DNA of 43,099 nucleotides from CAZBBB01 sp964490005. Lineage in GTDB: Bacteria > Planctomycetota > B15-G4. Both the position numbers and the translations under genes were made by a program. The notes below the pieces were generated by a model. That model had not been told where the DNA came from, did no database searches, and worked only from the letters and a program-made list of their open reading frames with translations. The number at the start of each line of letters is the position of its first letter. Position 1 is the first letter of the stretch. Where the stretch lies: the NCBI GenBank assembly GCA_964490005.1, contig CAZBBB010000018.1:1-43099 (forward strand). Reading direction: 5' to 3'. Below, one piece after another: positions 18,002 to 26,112 of this stretch.

Positions 18002-18921
18002 GCGCGCTCGCCTCCGGCGCGGCGCAGCACGCGCAGCCGCGCGCTGCGGGCGCGCGGGTTGTCGTGCGACTCGGCGCGCGTGGGCAGCAGGGCGCGCGGC
18101 GTGAGCAGTTCGTGCCCGGCGGCGGCCAGCTCGCGGAAGGCGGTCTTCACGATGCGGTCCTCGCCCGAATGGAAGGCCAGCACGACCAGGCGGCCCCCGG
18201 GGACGAGCAGGCGCAGGGCCAGCGGCAGCGCCTCGACCAGTTCGTCGAGTTCGCGGTTCACCGCGATGCGGATCGCCTGGAAGGCGCGGGTCGCCGGGTG
18301 GATGCGCCCGCCCTTGCGCCCGACGGCCTGCTCGACGAGCGTGCGCAGGTCGCCGGTGCTGCGCAGCGGTCGCTGGCCGCGCCGCGCCGCGATCGCGCGC
18401 GCGATGCGGCCGGCGGCCGGTTCGTCGCCGTACGCGCGCAGCACGCGTTCGATCTCGGCCTCCGGCGTCTGCGCCAGCCACTCGGCGGCCGTCGGCCCGC
18501 CGCCGTCGCGATCCATGCGCATGTCGAGCGGCCCGTCGTCGCGCAGCGAGAAGCCGCGCGCCGGCTCGTCGAGCTGCATCGAGGAGACGCCGAGGTCCAT
18601 GAGCACGGCGTCGGCGCGCTCGCGCCCGGTGAGCAGCGTGCCGAGCACGGCCGTCATCGGCCCGTGCACGAAGCGCACGCGCGCGCCGTGCGGGCGCAGC
18701 ACCGTGCGCGCCTCGCTCAGCGCGACGGCGTCGCGGTCGGCCGCGAGAACCCGGCCGGTGGGAGCGGTGGCGCGCAGAAACGCGTCTGCGTGACCACCGC
18801 CGCCCACCGTCAGGTCGACCAGGAGCGAACCGGGAACGCTACCGAGCCAGGACAGCACCTCCCCCGCCATCACGGGGAGGTGCCGTCGGGATGCTTCCGC
18901 CATCGTGAGCAACCCTTCCAT
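17998..18921 (-). CDS. rsmH: 16S rRNA (cytosine(1402)-N(4))-methyltransferase RsmH (MraW)
   Basis: S-adenosylmethionine-dependent methyltransferase acting on C1402 in the ribosomal P site. 307 aa. SAM motif D-L-T-V-G-G-G-G-H near residue 36, then V-L-M-D-L-G-V-S-S-M-Q-L-D, L-D-M-R-M-D, F-Q-A-I-R-I-A-V-N-R-E-L and L-A-F-H-S-G-E-D-R-I-V-K, all family signatures. The ATG at 18921 overlaps the mraZ stop (TAATG), implying coupling. A second in-frame ATG at 18903 has GGAAGGG upstream and would give 301 aa; the choice is not settled. Confidence 0.94.
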   Translation of the reverse strand: MEGLLTMAEASRRHLPVMAGEVLSWLGSVPGSLLVDLTVGGGGHADAFLRATAPTGRVLAADRDAVALSEARTVLRPHGARVRFVHGPMTAVLGTLLTGRERADAVLMDLGVSSMQLDEPARGFSLRDDGPLDMRMDRDGGGPTAAEWLAQTPEAEIERVLRAYGDEPAAGRIARAIAARRGQRPLRSTGDLRTLVEQAVGRKGGRIHPATRAFQAIRIAVNRELDELVEALPLALRLLVPGGRLVVLAFHSGEDRIVKTAFRELAAAGHELLTPRALLPTRAESHDNPRARSARLRVLRRAGGERA

Positions 18922-19364
18922 TACCGGAGCACGTCCTTGGCCATCTTCGAGTACGAGGAGCGCGAGGCGCTCTGCCGCGCGGCCCACGCGTCGGGCGACC
19001 ACAGCTCGATGCGCTGGCCGGCGCCGACGAAGACCACGCGGTCGGTGATGCCCGCGATCGTCTTGAGCGACTCGGGCAGGAGCATCCGGCCCTGGCGGTC
19101 GATGCCGCAGGTCTCGGTGCTCGAGTAGAAGTTGCGCTGGAAGTCGCGCGTGTGCTCTTCGCCGAGCGGCGAGGCGTCGACCTTGGCCGCGATCTCCGCG
19201 AAGCCCTCGGTCGTGTACAGGAACAGGCAGTCGTCGAGGCCCGCGGTGAGCACCACGCTCTCGGCCGAGCCGAGCGAGCGCAGCAGGTCGAGCAGCTTGC
19301 GCGGCACGGAGACGCGGTTCTTGGGATCGACCGCATGCGTGAAATTGCCCGTGAAAAACCGCAT
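18921..19364 (-). CDS. mraZ: Transcriptional regulator MraZ
   Basis: 147-aa AbrB-fold DNA-binding protein that controls the dcw cluster from its own promoter. It has the two tandem MraZ modules: D-P-K-N-R-V-S-V-P-R-K near residue 13 and D-R-Q-G-R-M-L-L-P near residue 87. The ATG at 19364 has GAGGGG close upstream. It is the first gene of the cluster; matching direct repeats lie 43 nt upstream, which suggests autoregulation. Confidence 0.95.
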   Translation of the reverse strand: MRFFTGNFTHAVDPKNRVSVPRKLLDLLRSLGSAESVVLTAGLDDCLFLYTTEGFAEIAAKVDASPLGEEHTRDFQRNFYSSTETCGIDRQGRMLLPESLKTIAGITDRVVFVGAGQRIELWSPDAWAARQSASRSSYSKMAKDVLR

Positions 19365-19407
19365 GGCCCCTCGAAGCAGCGCGCCGACGCCTGACCCGAC
19401 CGCGTTG

Positions 19408-19437
19408 GCGCCACTTTATCCCACTTTGGTCCATTCA
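19408..19437 (-). promoter_or_regulatory. Putative MraZ operator: three 10-bp direct repeats
   Basis: On the mraZ strand the repeats are TGAATGGACC, AAAGTGGGAT and AAAGTGGCGC in exact tandem. The spacing of the TGG cores (every 10 bp) is that of known MraZ boxes: TGGGN with 5-nt spacers in E. coli and AAAGTG(G/T)N3 in mollicutes. GATAAAG inside the second and third repeats could double as a -10 element. Confidence 0.75.
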
Positions 19438-19456
19438 AGTGGAAAAAAATTCCACC
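19437..19456 (-). repeat. AT-rich inverted repeat next to the MraZ repeats
   Basis: GTGGAA and TTCCAC flank a run of T on the mraZ strand (6-bp arms). The TTCCACTT arm is an inverted copy of the AAGTGG core found in the direct repeats. It is among the most AT-rich spots in the window and probably marks the dcw promoter. The remainder of the 299-nt gap (19365-19663) is G/C homopolymer-rich and shows no gene. Confidence 0.45.
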
Positions 19457-19621
19457 AAGGCACCACCCGGCTCCGCAGCCGCCCCCCCTTGGCCCCCACC
19501 GGCGCCCAGACTCGGACCCCTGGCCGTGGACCGACCCCGGCCAGCCTCGGGGCGGCTCCCCGTCGGTCAGTGCCGGCGCCACGCGCCCTGCGCGCGCCCG
19601 GTGGGCCGGGGCGCGGAGGAT

Positions 19622-19647
19622 CCCCGAGGTGCCCCCCCTCGGGGGGC
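19622..19647 (-). terminator. Terminator-like hairpins after the zinc-ribbon gene
   Basis: Two overlapping, mutually exclusive stems lie about 20-40 nt past the stop codon: CCCCGAGG/CCTCGGGG (8 bp, 7-nt loop, 19622-19644) and GCCCCCC/GGGGGGC (7 bp, 3-nt loop, 19631-19647). There is no T-run. The placement between the zinc-ribbon gene and the mraZ promoter fits a terminator. Confidence 0.4.
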
Positions 19648-19663
19648 CCCGGGCGCCGCTCGT

Positions 19664-20236
19664 TCAGTCGGCCCCGGAATCCGCGGCCGGCCGCTCGTCG
19701 GCGGCCACCGGATCGACGCCGGCACCCAGGTCCTCGAGCGGGATCTCGGCGTGCAGCAGGCGCGTGAGTTCGTCGCGCAGCGGCAGCATGTCCTCGGGCG
19801 TGAGGAACGGGGCCGGGACCTCGTGCTGCGGCTGGCCCGCGCCGCGCGTGACGAGCATGACTTCGGCCCCGGCGCGTCCGCTGAAACCGATCAGGCGCAG
19901 GTGCCGCTTGCGCACGAGCACGAGCGCGACGAGATATGCCAGGCGCTCGTAGTGGGCGCCCGGCGTGACGAGCAGGCGGGCGAACAACTCGCGCAGCAGC
20001 GCGTAGTCGACGACCGGACGGCTGGGGCCCGAGGCGGCGATCGTGTGCCGCCAGAAGAAGGTCTCGGACAGGTCGTCCACCAGCTTTCCACAGGCGGCGC
20101 ACACGTCGGTGCGCTCGGGCCCGGTGGGCGGCAGGCGGATGGACGTCGTGACGCGCTCGCCCGGCTGCAGCGCTGCGGAGCAGCGCGCGCAGGTCTGCGC
20201 GGCCGTCGGGAGTTTCCAGTCTTCGGGGGCGGCCAT
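19664..20236 (-). CDS. Zinc-ribbon protein of unknown function
   Basis: 190 aa, no signal peptide, predicted cytoplasmic. It starts M-A-A-P-E-D-W-K-L-P and carries C16xxC19 and C46xxC49 about 27 residues apart, a treble-clef/zinc-ribbon arrangement. A helical region follows with A-Y-L-V-A-L-V-L-V-R-K-R near residues 110-121, then a beta-rich part ending in an acidic tail. It resembles an uncharacterised family I recall from planctomycetes and relatives, with a W-K-x-P start, two CxxC pairs and an L-V-R-K-R motif, but I cannot name a function. The ATG at 20236 is preferred; the frame is open to 20395, but that part would overlap the dnaE promoter region and start. It is co-directional with mraZ and divergent from dnaE. 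Confidence 0.7.
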   Translation of the reverse strand: MAAPEDWKLPTAAQTCARCSAALQPGERVTTSIRLPPTGPERTDVCAACGKLVDDLSETFFWRHTIAASGPSRPVVDYALLRELFARLLVTPGAHYERLAYLVALVLVRKRHLRLIGFSGRAGAEVMLVTRGAGQPQHEVPAPFLTPEDMLPLRDELTRLLHAEIPLEDLGAGVDPVAADERPAADSGAD

Positions 20237-20331
20237 GGTCGTGGCGAGGCGTGGAGCGTCGGCGCTGCGCGCGACGACGTGGCGCGACGCTAGCACAGCG
20301 CGCGCGGGCGGCGCCATCGGGCGCGCGCGTG

Positions 20332-20360
20332 TTGAAGGGCCTCGCCGAGGCCCGTAGGGT
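20332..20360 (+). promoter_or_regulatory. Possible dnaE promoter with an inverted repeat in the spacer
   Basis: TTGAAG (20332-20337) and TAGGGT (20355-20360) are 17 nt apart, a weak sigma-70-type match. GGGCCTC-GCC-GAGGCCC (20337-20353), a perfect 7-bp inverted repeat, fills the spacer and could be an operator. The -10 lies only 15 nt before the dnaE ATG and no Shine-Dalgarno is seen, so the transcript would be almost leaderless. The whole 139-nt divergent gap is 20237-20375. Confidence 0.3.
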
Positions 20361-20375
20361 GGCCCGTCACCCGCG

Positions 20376-23300
20376 ATGATCCAGCCGCCCTTCACGCACC
20401 TGCACGTCCACAGCCACTACTCGCTGCTCGACGGCGCGATCGCGGTCAAGGACCTCGTCGGGGAGGCCGCGCGCCTGCAGATGCCCGCGCTGGCCCTCAC
20501 CGACCACGGCAATCTCTTCGGCGCCATCGAGTTCTACACGACGGCGCGCAAGGCCGGGGTCAATCCGATCCTCGGCTGCGAGGCCTATCTCGTCGCGGGC
20601 GACGCGACGACCCCGCCGGCGCCCGGCGAGAACCGCCGACGGCACCACGTCACGCTGCTCGCGAGCAACCGCCGCGGCTGGGAGAACCTCTCGCGCCTGT
20701 CCACGCTGTCGTGGCTGCACGGCTTCCATCGCAAGCCCTGCATCGACCGCACGCTGCTCGGGCGCCACGCCGAGGGACTGATCGTGCTCTCGGGCTGCCT
20801 CTCGGGCGAGGTCGCGACGCACCTGCTCGGCCAGCGGCTCGACGAGGCCTGCCGCACCGCCGAGGAGTACGCGCAGCTCGTCGGCCGGGACAACTTCTAC
20901 CTCGAGATCATGGACAACGGCCTGCCCCAGCAGCGCGTCGTGCGCGAAGGCATGGAACTCGTCGCGCGGCGCACGGGCCTGCCGCTCGTCGCCACGAACG
21001 ACATCCACTACCGATGCCCGGGCGACTCGGTCGCGCAGGACGCACTCATCTGCATCGGCACCGGGCAGCGCATGCACGACGAGAACCGGCGCTTCAAGAT
21101 CGACACCGACCAGCTCCACTTCCGCACGAGCGACGAGATGGCGGCGCTCTTCGGAGCCGAGAGCGCGGCCTACCGCAACACGGGCGAGATCGCGGCGCGC
21201 TGCGACATCCGCCTCGATCTCGAGGGTCGGCACCTCCCGCGCTTCGAGATCCCCGGCGGCGAGAGCCCGGAGGGCTATCTGCGCGGGCTCTGCGAGGACG
21301 GCCTGCGCCGTCGTTACGGCGCGATCCGGCCCGAGGTGCGCGAGCGCTTCGAGCACGAGTTCTCGGTCATCACGCGCACCGGTTTCACGAGCTACTTCCT
21401 GATCGTCTGGGACCTCATCCGCTTCGCGCGCGAGCGGGGCATTCCCGTCGGACCCGGCCGGGGCTCGGCGGCCGGCTCGATCGTCGCCTACGCGCTCGCG
21501 ATCACGCAGCTCGACCCGCTGCGCTACGACCTGCTCTTCGAGCGCTTCCTCAACGCCGATCGCATCTCGATGCCCGACATCGACATCGACTTCTGCCGCG
21601 ACCGGCGCGAGGAGGTCATCGCCTACGCGCGCGCCAAGTACGGCCACGACCAGGTGTGCCAGATCGTCACCTTCGGCAAGCTCGCCGCCAAGGCGGCGCT
21701 GCGCGACGCCGGGCGGGTGCTCGACATCCCCCTGCCCGAGGTCGACCGCCTCGCCAAGCGCGTCCCCGAGGGGCCCAAGGTCACGCTGGAGAAGTCGCTC
21801 GAGGGCGACAAGGAACTCGCCGCGCTGTTCAAGGCCAGCCCGCAGCTCGGCGAGCTGCTCGACGTGAGCCTGCGCATCGAGGGCATGGTGCGCAACACGT
21901 CGACGCACGCGGCCGGCGTGGTCATCACCGATCGCCCGCTCATCGACCTCGTGCCGCTGTGCGTCGTGCAGGACGCCGTGAACACGCAGTTCCAGATGAA
22001 CGACCTCGAGAAGATCGGCCTGCTCAAGATGGACTTCCTGGGGTTGAAGAACCTCACCATCCTGGACAAGGCCGCCGAACTCGTGCGGCGCACGCGCGGC
22101 GAGCGCATCGACTTCGAGGAGCTGCCGCTCGACGACCCGGCCACGTTCGCGCTGCTCAAGCGCGGCGACGTGCTGGGCGTGTTCCAGCTCGAGTCCGCGG
22201 GCATGCGTGAACTCATCCTGCGCCTGCAGCCCGACGGCTTCGAGGACATCATCGCGCTCATCGCGCTCTACCGCCCGGGCCCCCTGCAGTCGGGCATGGC
22301 CGACAGTTACGTGCGCCGCAAGCACGGCCAGGAGCCCACCGAGTACCTGCACCCGCTCATGGAGCCGGTGCTGCGCGACACCTTCGGCACGATGATCTAC
22401 CAGGAGCAGGTCATGCGGCTGGCGCAGGCGCTCGGCGGCCTGACGCTCAACGACGCCGACGGTCTGCGCAAGGCGATGGGCAAGAAGGACAAGGAGCGCA
22501 TGGGCAGCTACATGTCCAAGTTCCTGGCCGGCTGCGCCGAGCGCGGCATCCCCGCCGCCACGTCCGAGCGCATCTGGCAGGACATGAGCCGCTTCGCCGA
22601 GTACGGGTTCAACAAGAGCCACTCCGCGGCCTACGGCCTGATCACCTACCGCACGGCCTGGATGAAGGCCAACTATCCGGCCGAGTTCCTCGCCGCGCTC
22701 ATGAGCTGCGACGCGGGCAACACCGACAAGCTGGCCGAGTACGTCGAGGAGTGCCGGCGCACCGGGCGCGCGATCCTGCCGCCCGACGTGCAGCGCAGCG
22801 TGGCCGACTTCCTGCCCGAGGGCGACGGACTGCGCTACGGCCTGTCGGCGGTGAAGGGCGTCGGCGAGCGCGCCGTCGCGACGATCGTCGCCGCGCGCGA
22901 CTCGCTGCGCCGCCCCTTCGAGTCGCTGGCCGAACTGCTCGAGCACGTCGACGGGCGCTGCCTGAACCGCGCGGCCTTCGACGCGCTCGCCAAGGCCGGC
23001 GCCTTCGACGCGCTCGAGCCCAACCGGGCGGCCGTGCTCGCCAGTTCCGAGCGGCTGCTGCGCGACGCGGCGCGCGCGCAGGTCGACCGTCTCGCGGGGC
23101 AGGGCAGCCTCTTCGGCGCGGGCAGCGCGGTGGCCGCGCGCGTCGCGCTCGACGCCGTGCCGCCGCCCACCGACCGCGAGCTGCTCGAGATGGAGCGCGC
23201 GGCGCTGGGTCTGTGGATCTCCGTCGACCCGATGCGCGAGTACCGCCCGCTGCTGGGTCTGCTCGCCACCCACGAGATCGGCGCGCTGGCCGAACTCGAC

Positions 23301-23816
23301 GACCGGGCCGAGGTCCTCGTGGGCGGCCTGATCGGCGGCCTGCGCACGACCGTTTCGGCCAAGGGCCGCTCGGCCGGCCAGCCGATGGCGACCTTCCGCG
23401 TCAGCGGCACGGGCGGCAGCTGCCACGCCGTGATCTTTCCGCGCGCCTACGCGCGCTGCCTGCACCTGCTGCGCGACGACCACGTGGCGCTGTTCCGCGC
23501 CGTCGTCGACCGCACCCGCGAGGAGCCGGCGCTGCTCGTCGAACAGGTGCTCGACCTCGACGACCCGGCCACGGCGGCCGACCGGCGGCTGCTGCTCGAC
23601 GTGCGCGGGCAGGTTCCCGAGCAGCAGGAGTTGCGCCTCGACGCGCTGCGCACGCTGCTCCCGCGCCACGAAGGGCCGACCGCGACCTTTCTCGTCGCCC
23701 GCGGAGACGACGGCCAGCCGGCGACCTTCAAGCTGCCGCGCGGCACGGCGCTGACTCCGGCTTCGGTCGCGGCGCTGCGCGAGGCACTCGGCCGCGAGGC
23801 CCTGCACGTGCGCTGA
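20376..23816 (+). CDS. dnaE: DNA polymerase III alpha subunit DnaE
   Basis: Replicative C-family DNA polymerase, 1146 aa, DnaE1 type. The N-terminal PHP domain appears catalytically intact: H-L-H-V-H-S, T-D-H-G-N-L, C-E-A-Y, L-S-G-C-L and N-D-I-H-Y. This suggests an intrinsic metal-dependent proofreading site, as in many bacteria outside the enterics. The palm has P-D-I-D-I-D-F with D401 and D403, and the third aspartate D553 in K-M-D-F-L-G-L-K. G-R-G-S-A-A-G-S and F-N-K-S-H-S-A-A-Y are the fingers/palm signatures. Tandem helix-hairpin-helix and OB-fold regions follow. The ATG at 20376 fits the family N-terminus exactly, despite no Shine-Dalgarno. No neighbouring replication gene is present. 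Confidence 0.96.
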   Translation: MIQPPFTHLHVHSHYSLLDGAIAVKDLVGEAARLQMPALALTDHGNLFGAIEFYTTARKAGVNPILGCEAYLVAGDATTPPAPGENRRRHHVTLLASNRRGWENLSRLSTLSWLHGFHRKPCIDRTLLGRHAEGLIVLSGCLSGEVATHLLGQRLDEACRTAEEYAQLVGRDNFYLEIMDNGLPQQRVVREGMELVARRTGLPLVATNDIHYRCPGDSVAQDALICIGTGQRMHDENRRFKIDTDQLHFRTSDEMAALFGAESAAYRNTGEIAARCDIRLDLEGRHLPRFEIPGGESPEGYLRGLCEDGLRRRYGAIRPEVRERFEHEFSVITRTGFTSYFLIVWDLIRFARERGIPVGPGRGSAAGSIVAYALAITQLDPLRYDLLFERFLNADRISMPDIDIDFCRDRREEVIAYARAKYGHDQVCQIVTFGKLAAKAALRDAGRVLDIPLPEVDRLAKRVPEGPKVTLEKSLEGDKELAALFKASPQLGELLDVSLRIEGMVRNTSTHAAGVVITDRPLIDLVPLCVVQDAVNTQFQMNDLEKIGLLKMDFLGLKNLTILDKAAELVRRTRGERIDFEELPLDDPATFALLKRGDVLGVFQLESAGMRELILRLQPDGFEDIIALIALYRPGPLQSGMADSYVRRKHGQEPTEYLHPLMEPVLRDTFGTMIYQEQVMRLAQALGGLTLNDADGLRKAMGKKDKERMGSYMSKFLAGCAERGIPAATSERIWQDMSRFAEYGFNKSHSAAYGLITYRTAWMKANYPAEFLAALMSCDAGNTDKLAEYVEECRRTGRAILPPDVQRSVADFLPEGDGLRYGLSAVKGVGERAVATIVAARDSLRRPFESLAELLEHVDGRCLNRAAFDALAKAGAFDALEPNRAAVLASSERLLRDAARAQVDRLAGQGSLFGAGSAVAARVALDAVPPPTDRELLEMERAALGLWISVDPMREYRPLLGLLATHEIGALAELDDRAEVLVGGLIGGLRTTVSAKGRSAGQPMATFRVSGTGGSCHAVIFPRAYARCLHLLRDDHVALFRAVVDRTREEPALLVEQVLDLDDPATAADRRLLLDVRGQVPEQQELRLDALRTLLPRHEGPTATFLVARGDDGQPATFKLPRGTALTPASVAALREALGREALHVR

Positions 23817-23823
23817 AGGGCGC

Positions 23824-23840
23824 CGGCGGCCGGGCCGCCG
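23824..23840. terminator. GC inverted repeat between convergent dnaE and lipoprotein genes
   Basis: CGGCGGC-CGG-GCCGCCG, a perfect 7-bp stem with a 3-nt loop, fills most of the 27-nt gap between two convergent stop codons. It may act as a terminator in both directions; no T-run. Confidence 0.4.
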
Positions 23841-23843
23841 CGC

Positions 23844-24614
23844 TCAGTGCGTCGGCGAGCGCGCCGGCGCCGGATCGTCGCCGAGCGGGTCGAGCAGGAT
23901 CAGACCGGCGACCGCATCGATCAGCTCGATCGGACGAAACCCGATGCGCACGCCGAGGATGCCGGCGAAGACGTCGACCTCGAACAGGTCCCAGGCGTGC
24001 GGCAGGCGGCGGCCGTCGCGCGAGACGCTCCAGAGCGTGGCGGTCGTGGGCGAACCGATCACCGCCAGCGGCTCGTCATCGCCCTGCTCGTGGCGCAGGT
24101 CGATCCACGCCAACGCGTGCCGCGCCGCGGGGACGAGCAGCCCGCCGCTCGTCTCGCGGCCCGTGGGCGGATGGCGCCCCCAGTGGCGCGGCAGGGGCTC
24201 GTAGCCGCCGGCCAACTGGCCCTCGCCGGACGGCGCGTCGCGGCTGACCTGCCAGAGGTAGTCGAGCGGCAGCCCCTCGGCGAGCGGGCCGTCGGGCGCG
24301 CCCGCGGGGCGCGGCGGCACGAACTCCAGCGACTCGACCCACAGCGACCAGGGCAGCGGGGCGCGGAACTCGCGCCAGGTGCCGTGGAGCGCGCGATCGG
24401 CGTAGCCGGCGCGGCGGCTCGTCGTGGGCGTGAGCCCGACGCCGAGGGCGAAGGCCGGAGTGGCCTGCACGCTCGCGCCGATGCCGCCGCCCCAGCCGAC
24501 GGACATCGGCAGCACGTCGAGCGCGTCGAGCGTGCGCGCGCGGCCCCACGCGCTGCCGGCGCTGCAGCCGGCCAGCGCCGAGAGCAGCACGCCGAGCAGC
24601 AGGGCCCGCGTCAC
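23844..24614 (-). CDS. Putative lipoprotein of unknown function
   Basis: 256 aa with a lipoprotein signal: hydrophobic residues 4-14 and lipobox L-A-G-C with the acylated cysteine C17. The mature part is probably periplasmic or outer-membrane-attached and has no domain I recognise. The C-terminal stretch D-L-F-E-V-D-V-F-A-G-I-L-G-V-R-I-G-F-R-P-I-E-L near residue 215, followed by a hydrophobic segment, looks like the conserved end of lipoproteins I recall from planctomycetes and Verrucomicrobia. The GTG start overlaps the rplQ stop (GTGA), so it is likely cotranscribed and coupled with the ribosomal protein operon, an odd place for an exported protein. Confidence 0.7.
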   Translation of the reverse strand: MTRALLLGVLLSALAGCSAGSAWGRARTLDALDVLPMSVGWGGGIGASVQATPAFALGVGLTPTTSRRAGYADRALHGTWREFRAPLPWSLWVESLEFVPPRPAGAPDGPLAEGLPLDYLWQVSRDAPSGEGQLAGGYEPLPRHWGRHPPTGRETSGGLLVPAARHALAWIDLRHEQGDDEPLAVIGSPTTATLWSVSRDGRRLPHAWDLFEVDVFAGILGVRIGFRPIELIDAVAGLILLDPLGDDPAPARSPTH

Positions 24615-25033
24615 GAGCCGGCGGCCGCGGCCTTCTTCTCTTCGGGAGTCAGCGCCGCGGCGCGCGGCTTGGGCACGTGGTTGACGAGTTCGAGCATCAC
24701 GCGGCTGCCCTTGTCGCCCAGGCGCGGCGTCGGCAGCTTCACGATGCGCGTGTAGCCGCCCGGACGGTCGGCGAAGCTCGGCCCGATCTCGTCGAACAGC
24801 CGTGCGAGGGCTTGCCGGCCGTGCAGGTAGGCGGCCGCCTGCCGCACGCGGTGCAGCGTCTTGCGGCGCCCGAGGCTGATGAGCTTCTCGGCCCGGCCGC
24901 GGTACTCCTTGGCCTTCGGCTCGGTCGTGATGATGCGACCGTGCAGGAACAGCGACGTGATCAGGTTGCGGCCGAGCGCCGTGCGGTGCGCGCTGCTGCG
25001 CCCCAGGCGACGTCCACGCATGCGATGTCTCAT
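24611..25033 (-). CDS. rplQ: 50S ribosomal protein L17
   Basis: 140 aa. The start M-R-H-R-x-x-G-R-R-L-G-R-S-S-A-H-R is diagnostic for L17, which lies near the exit tunnel of the large subunit. The conserved core ends near residue 125 (E-L-V-N) and a short Ala/Lys-rich tail follows. It is the usual last gene of the alpha operon, 25 nt after rpoA. Confidence 0.96.
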   Translation of the reverse strand: MRHRMRGRRLGRSSAHRTALGRNLITSLFLHGRIITTEPKAKEYRGRAEKLISLGRRKTLHRVRQAAAYLHGRQALARLFDEIGPSFADRPGGYTRIVKLPTPRLGDKGSRVMLELVNHVPKPRAAALTPEEKKAAAAGS

Positions 25034-25058
25034 GGCTTGCTCCTCGGGGCCTCGCCGT

Positions 25059-26069
25059 TCAGGAACCGCTGGCCGACAACTCGGGCGACAGGGACATCCC
25101 GAGCGTGAGGTCCATGCCGGCGAGCTTCTTCTTGATCTCGTTCAGGGAGGTCTTGCCGAAGTTGCGCACCTTCAGCAGTTCGGCCTCGCTGCGCTGCACC
25201 AGATCGCCCACCGTGCGGATGTTCTCGCTCTCGAGGCAGTGGCGGCTGCGCACCGAGAGATCGAGGTCGTCGATCGGCGTGGCCAGCAGGTCCTTGAGGC
25301 GCGCGGTGTCGCCGTTGTCGCCCAGCGTGCGCGGCCGCAGGTCCTCGGCGGGCACGACCTTGTCGAGTTCGTAGTAGTGCACGAACGCGTTGAGGTGCTT
25401 GCGGTAGATGCGGGCCGACTCGACGAGCGCGTCCTCGGGCGTGACGGTGCCGTCGGTCCAGATCTCGAGCACGAGACGGTCGTAGTTGGTGATCTTGCCG
25501 ACGCGCGTCTCCTCGATGCGGTAGCGCACGCGGCGCACCGGCGAGTAATTGCTGTCGATGCTGATCACGCCGATGACGCGCTCGTCGGCCTCGTGCTCGG
25601 CCGCCGTGACGTAGCCGCGACCGCGGCCGACCGCGATCGTCATCGTGACCTCGACGTCCTCGGTGAGCGTGCAGATGACGTGCTCGGGGTTCAGGATGCG
25701 CACGCCCGACTGGGCCTCGATGTCGGCGGCCGTGAGCTCGCCCTTCTTCTTGCGGGTGACGCGGAGCTCGGCCGTCTCGGTCTGCTCGAGTTCGACGAGC
25801 AGACCCTTGAGGTTCAGGATGATGTCGGTGACGTCCTCGAGGACGCCCTTGATCGTGCTGAACTCGTGCTGGACGCCCTCGATGCGCACCGACGTGACCG
25901 AGGTGCCCTCGATCGACGACAGCAGCACGCGGCGCAGGCCGTTGCCGATCGTGTGCCCGAAGCCCTTCTCGAAGGGCTCGATGGAGAAGCGGCCGAACTC
26001 GTCGGTGAGCGACGCGCGGTCGACGGTCACGGTCGAGGGAAGCTCGAAGTTGCGCCAGCGGATTCTCAT
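25059..26069 (-). CDS. rpoA: DNA-directed RNA polymerase subunit alpha
   Basis: 336 aa. The N-terminal dimerisation domain (about 1-230) contains the family core G-F-G-H-T-I-G-N-G-L-R-R-V-L-L-S-S. The C-terminal domain (about 265-325), with S-V-R-S-R-H-C-L and K-V-R-N-F-G-K-T-S-L-N-E-I, binds UP elements and activators; both are complete. The ATG at 26069 has CGGAG 6 nt upstream and yields the normal N-terminus; an in-frame ATG at 26090 would add seven residues. Forms the alpha2 scaffold for RpoB and RpoC; RpoC is encoded at the other end of this array. Confidence 0.97.
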   Translation of the reverse strand: MRIRWRNFELPSTVTVDRASLTDEFGRFSIEPFEKGFGHTIGNGLRRVLLSSIEGTSVTSVRIEGVQHEFSTIKGVLEDVTDIILNLKGLLVELEQTETAELRVTRKKKGELTAADIEAQSGVRILNPEHVICTLTEDVEVTMTIAVGRGRGYVTAAEHEADERVIGVISIDSNYSPVRRVRYRIEETRVGKITNYDRLVLEIWTDGTVTPEDALVESARIYRKHLNAFVHYYELDKVVPAEDLRPRTLGDNGDTARLKDLLATPIDDLDLSVRSRHCLESENIRTVGDLVQRSEAELLKVRNFGKTSLNEIKKKLAGMDLTLGMSLSPELSASGS

Positions 26070-26112
26070 GTGTTCTCCGATTCGTTCCAAGGCCGGGAGG
26101 CGGTCCCGGCGG

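Noticed and set aside
20367..23807. An open frame of 1146 codons on the minus strand opposite dnaE
   Set aside because: It mirrors dnaE almost codon for codon, has low-complexity Arg/Val/Leu/Asp composition and no domain; it is an artefact of high GC at third positions.
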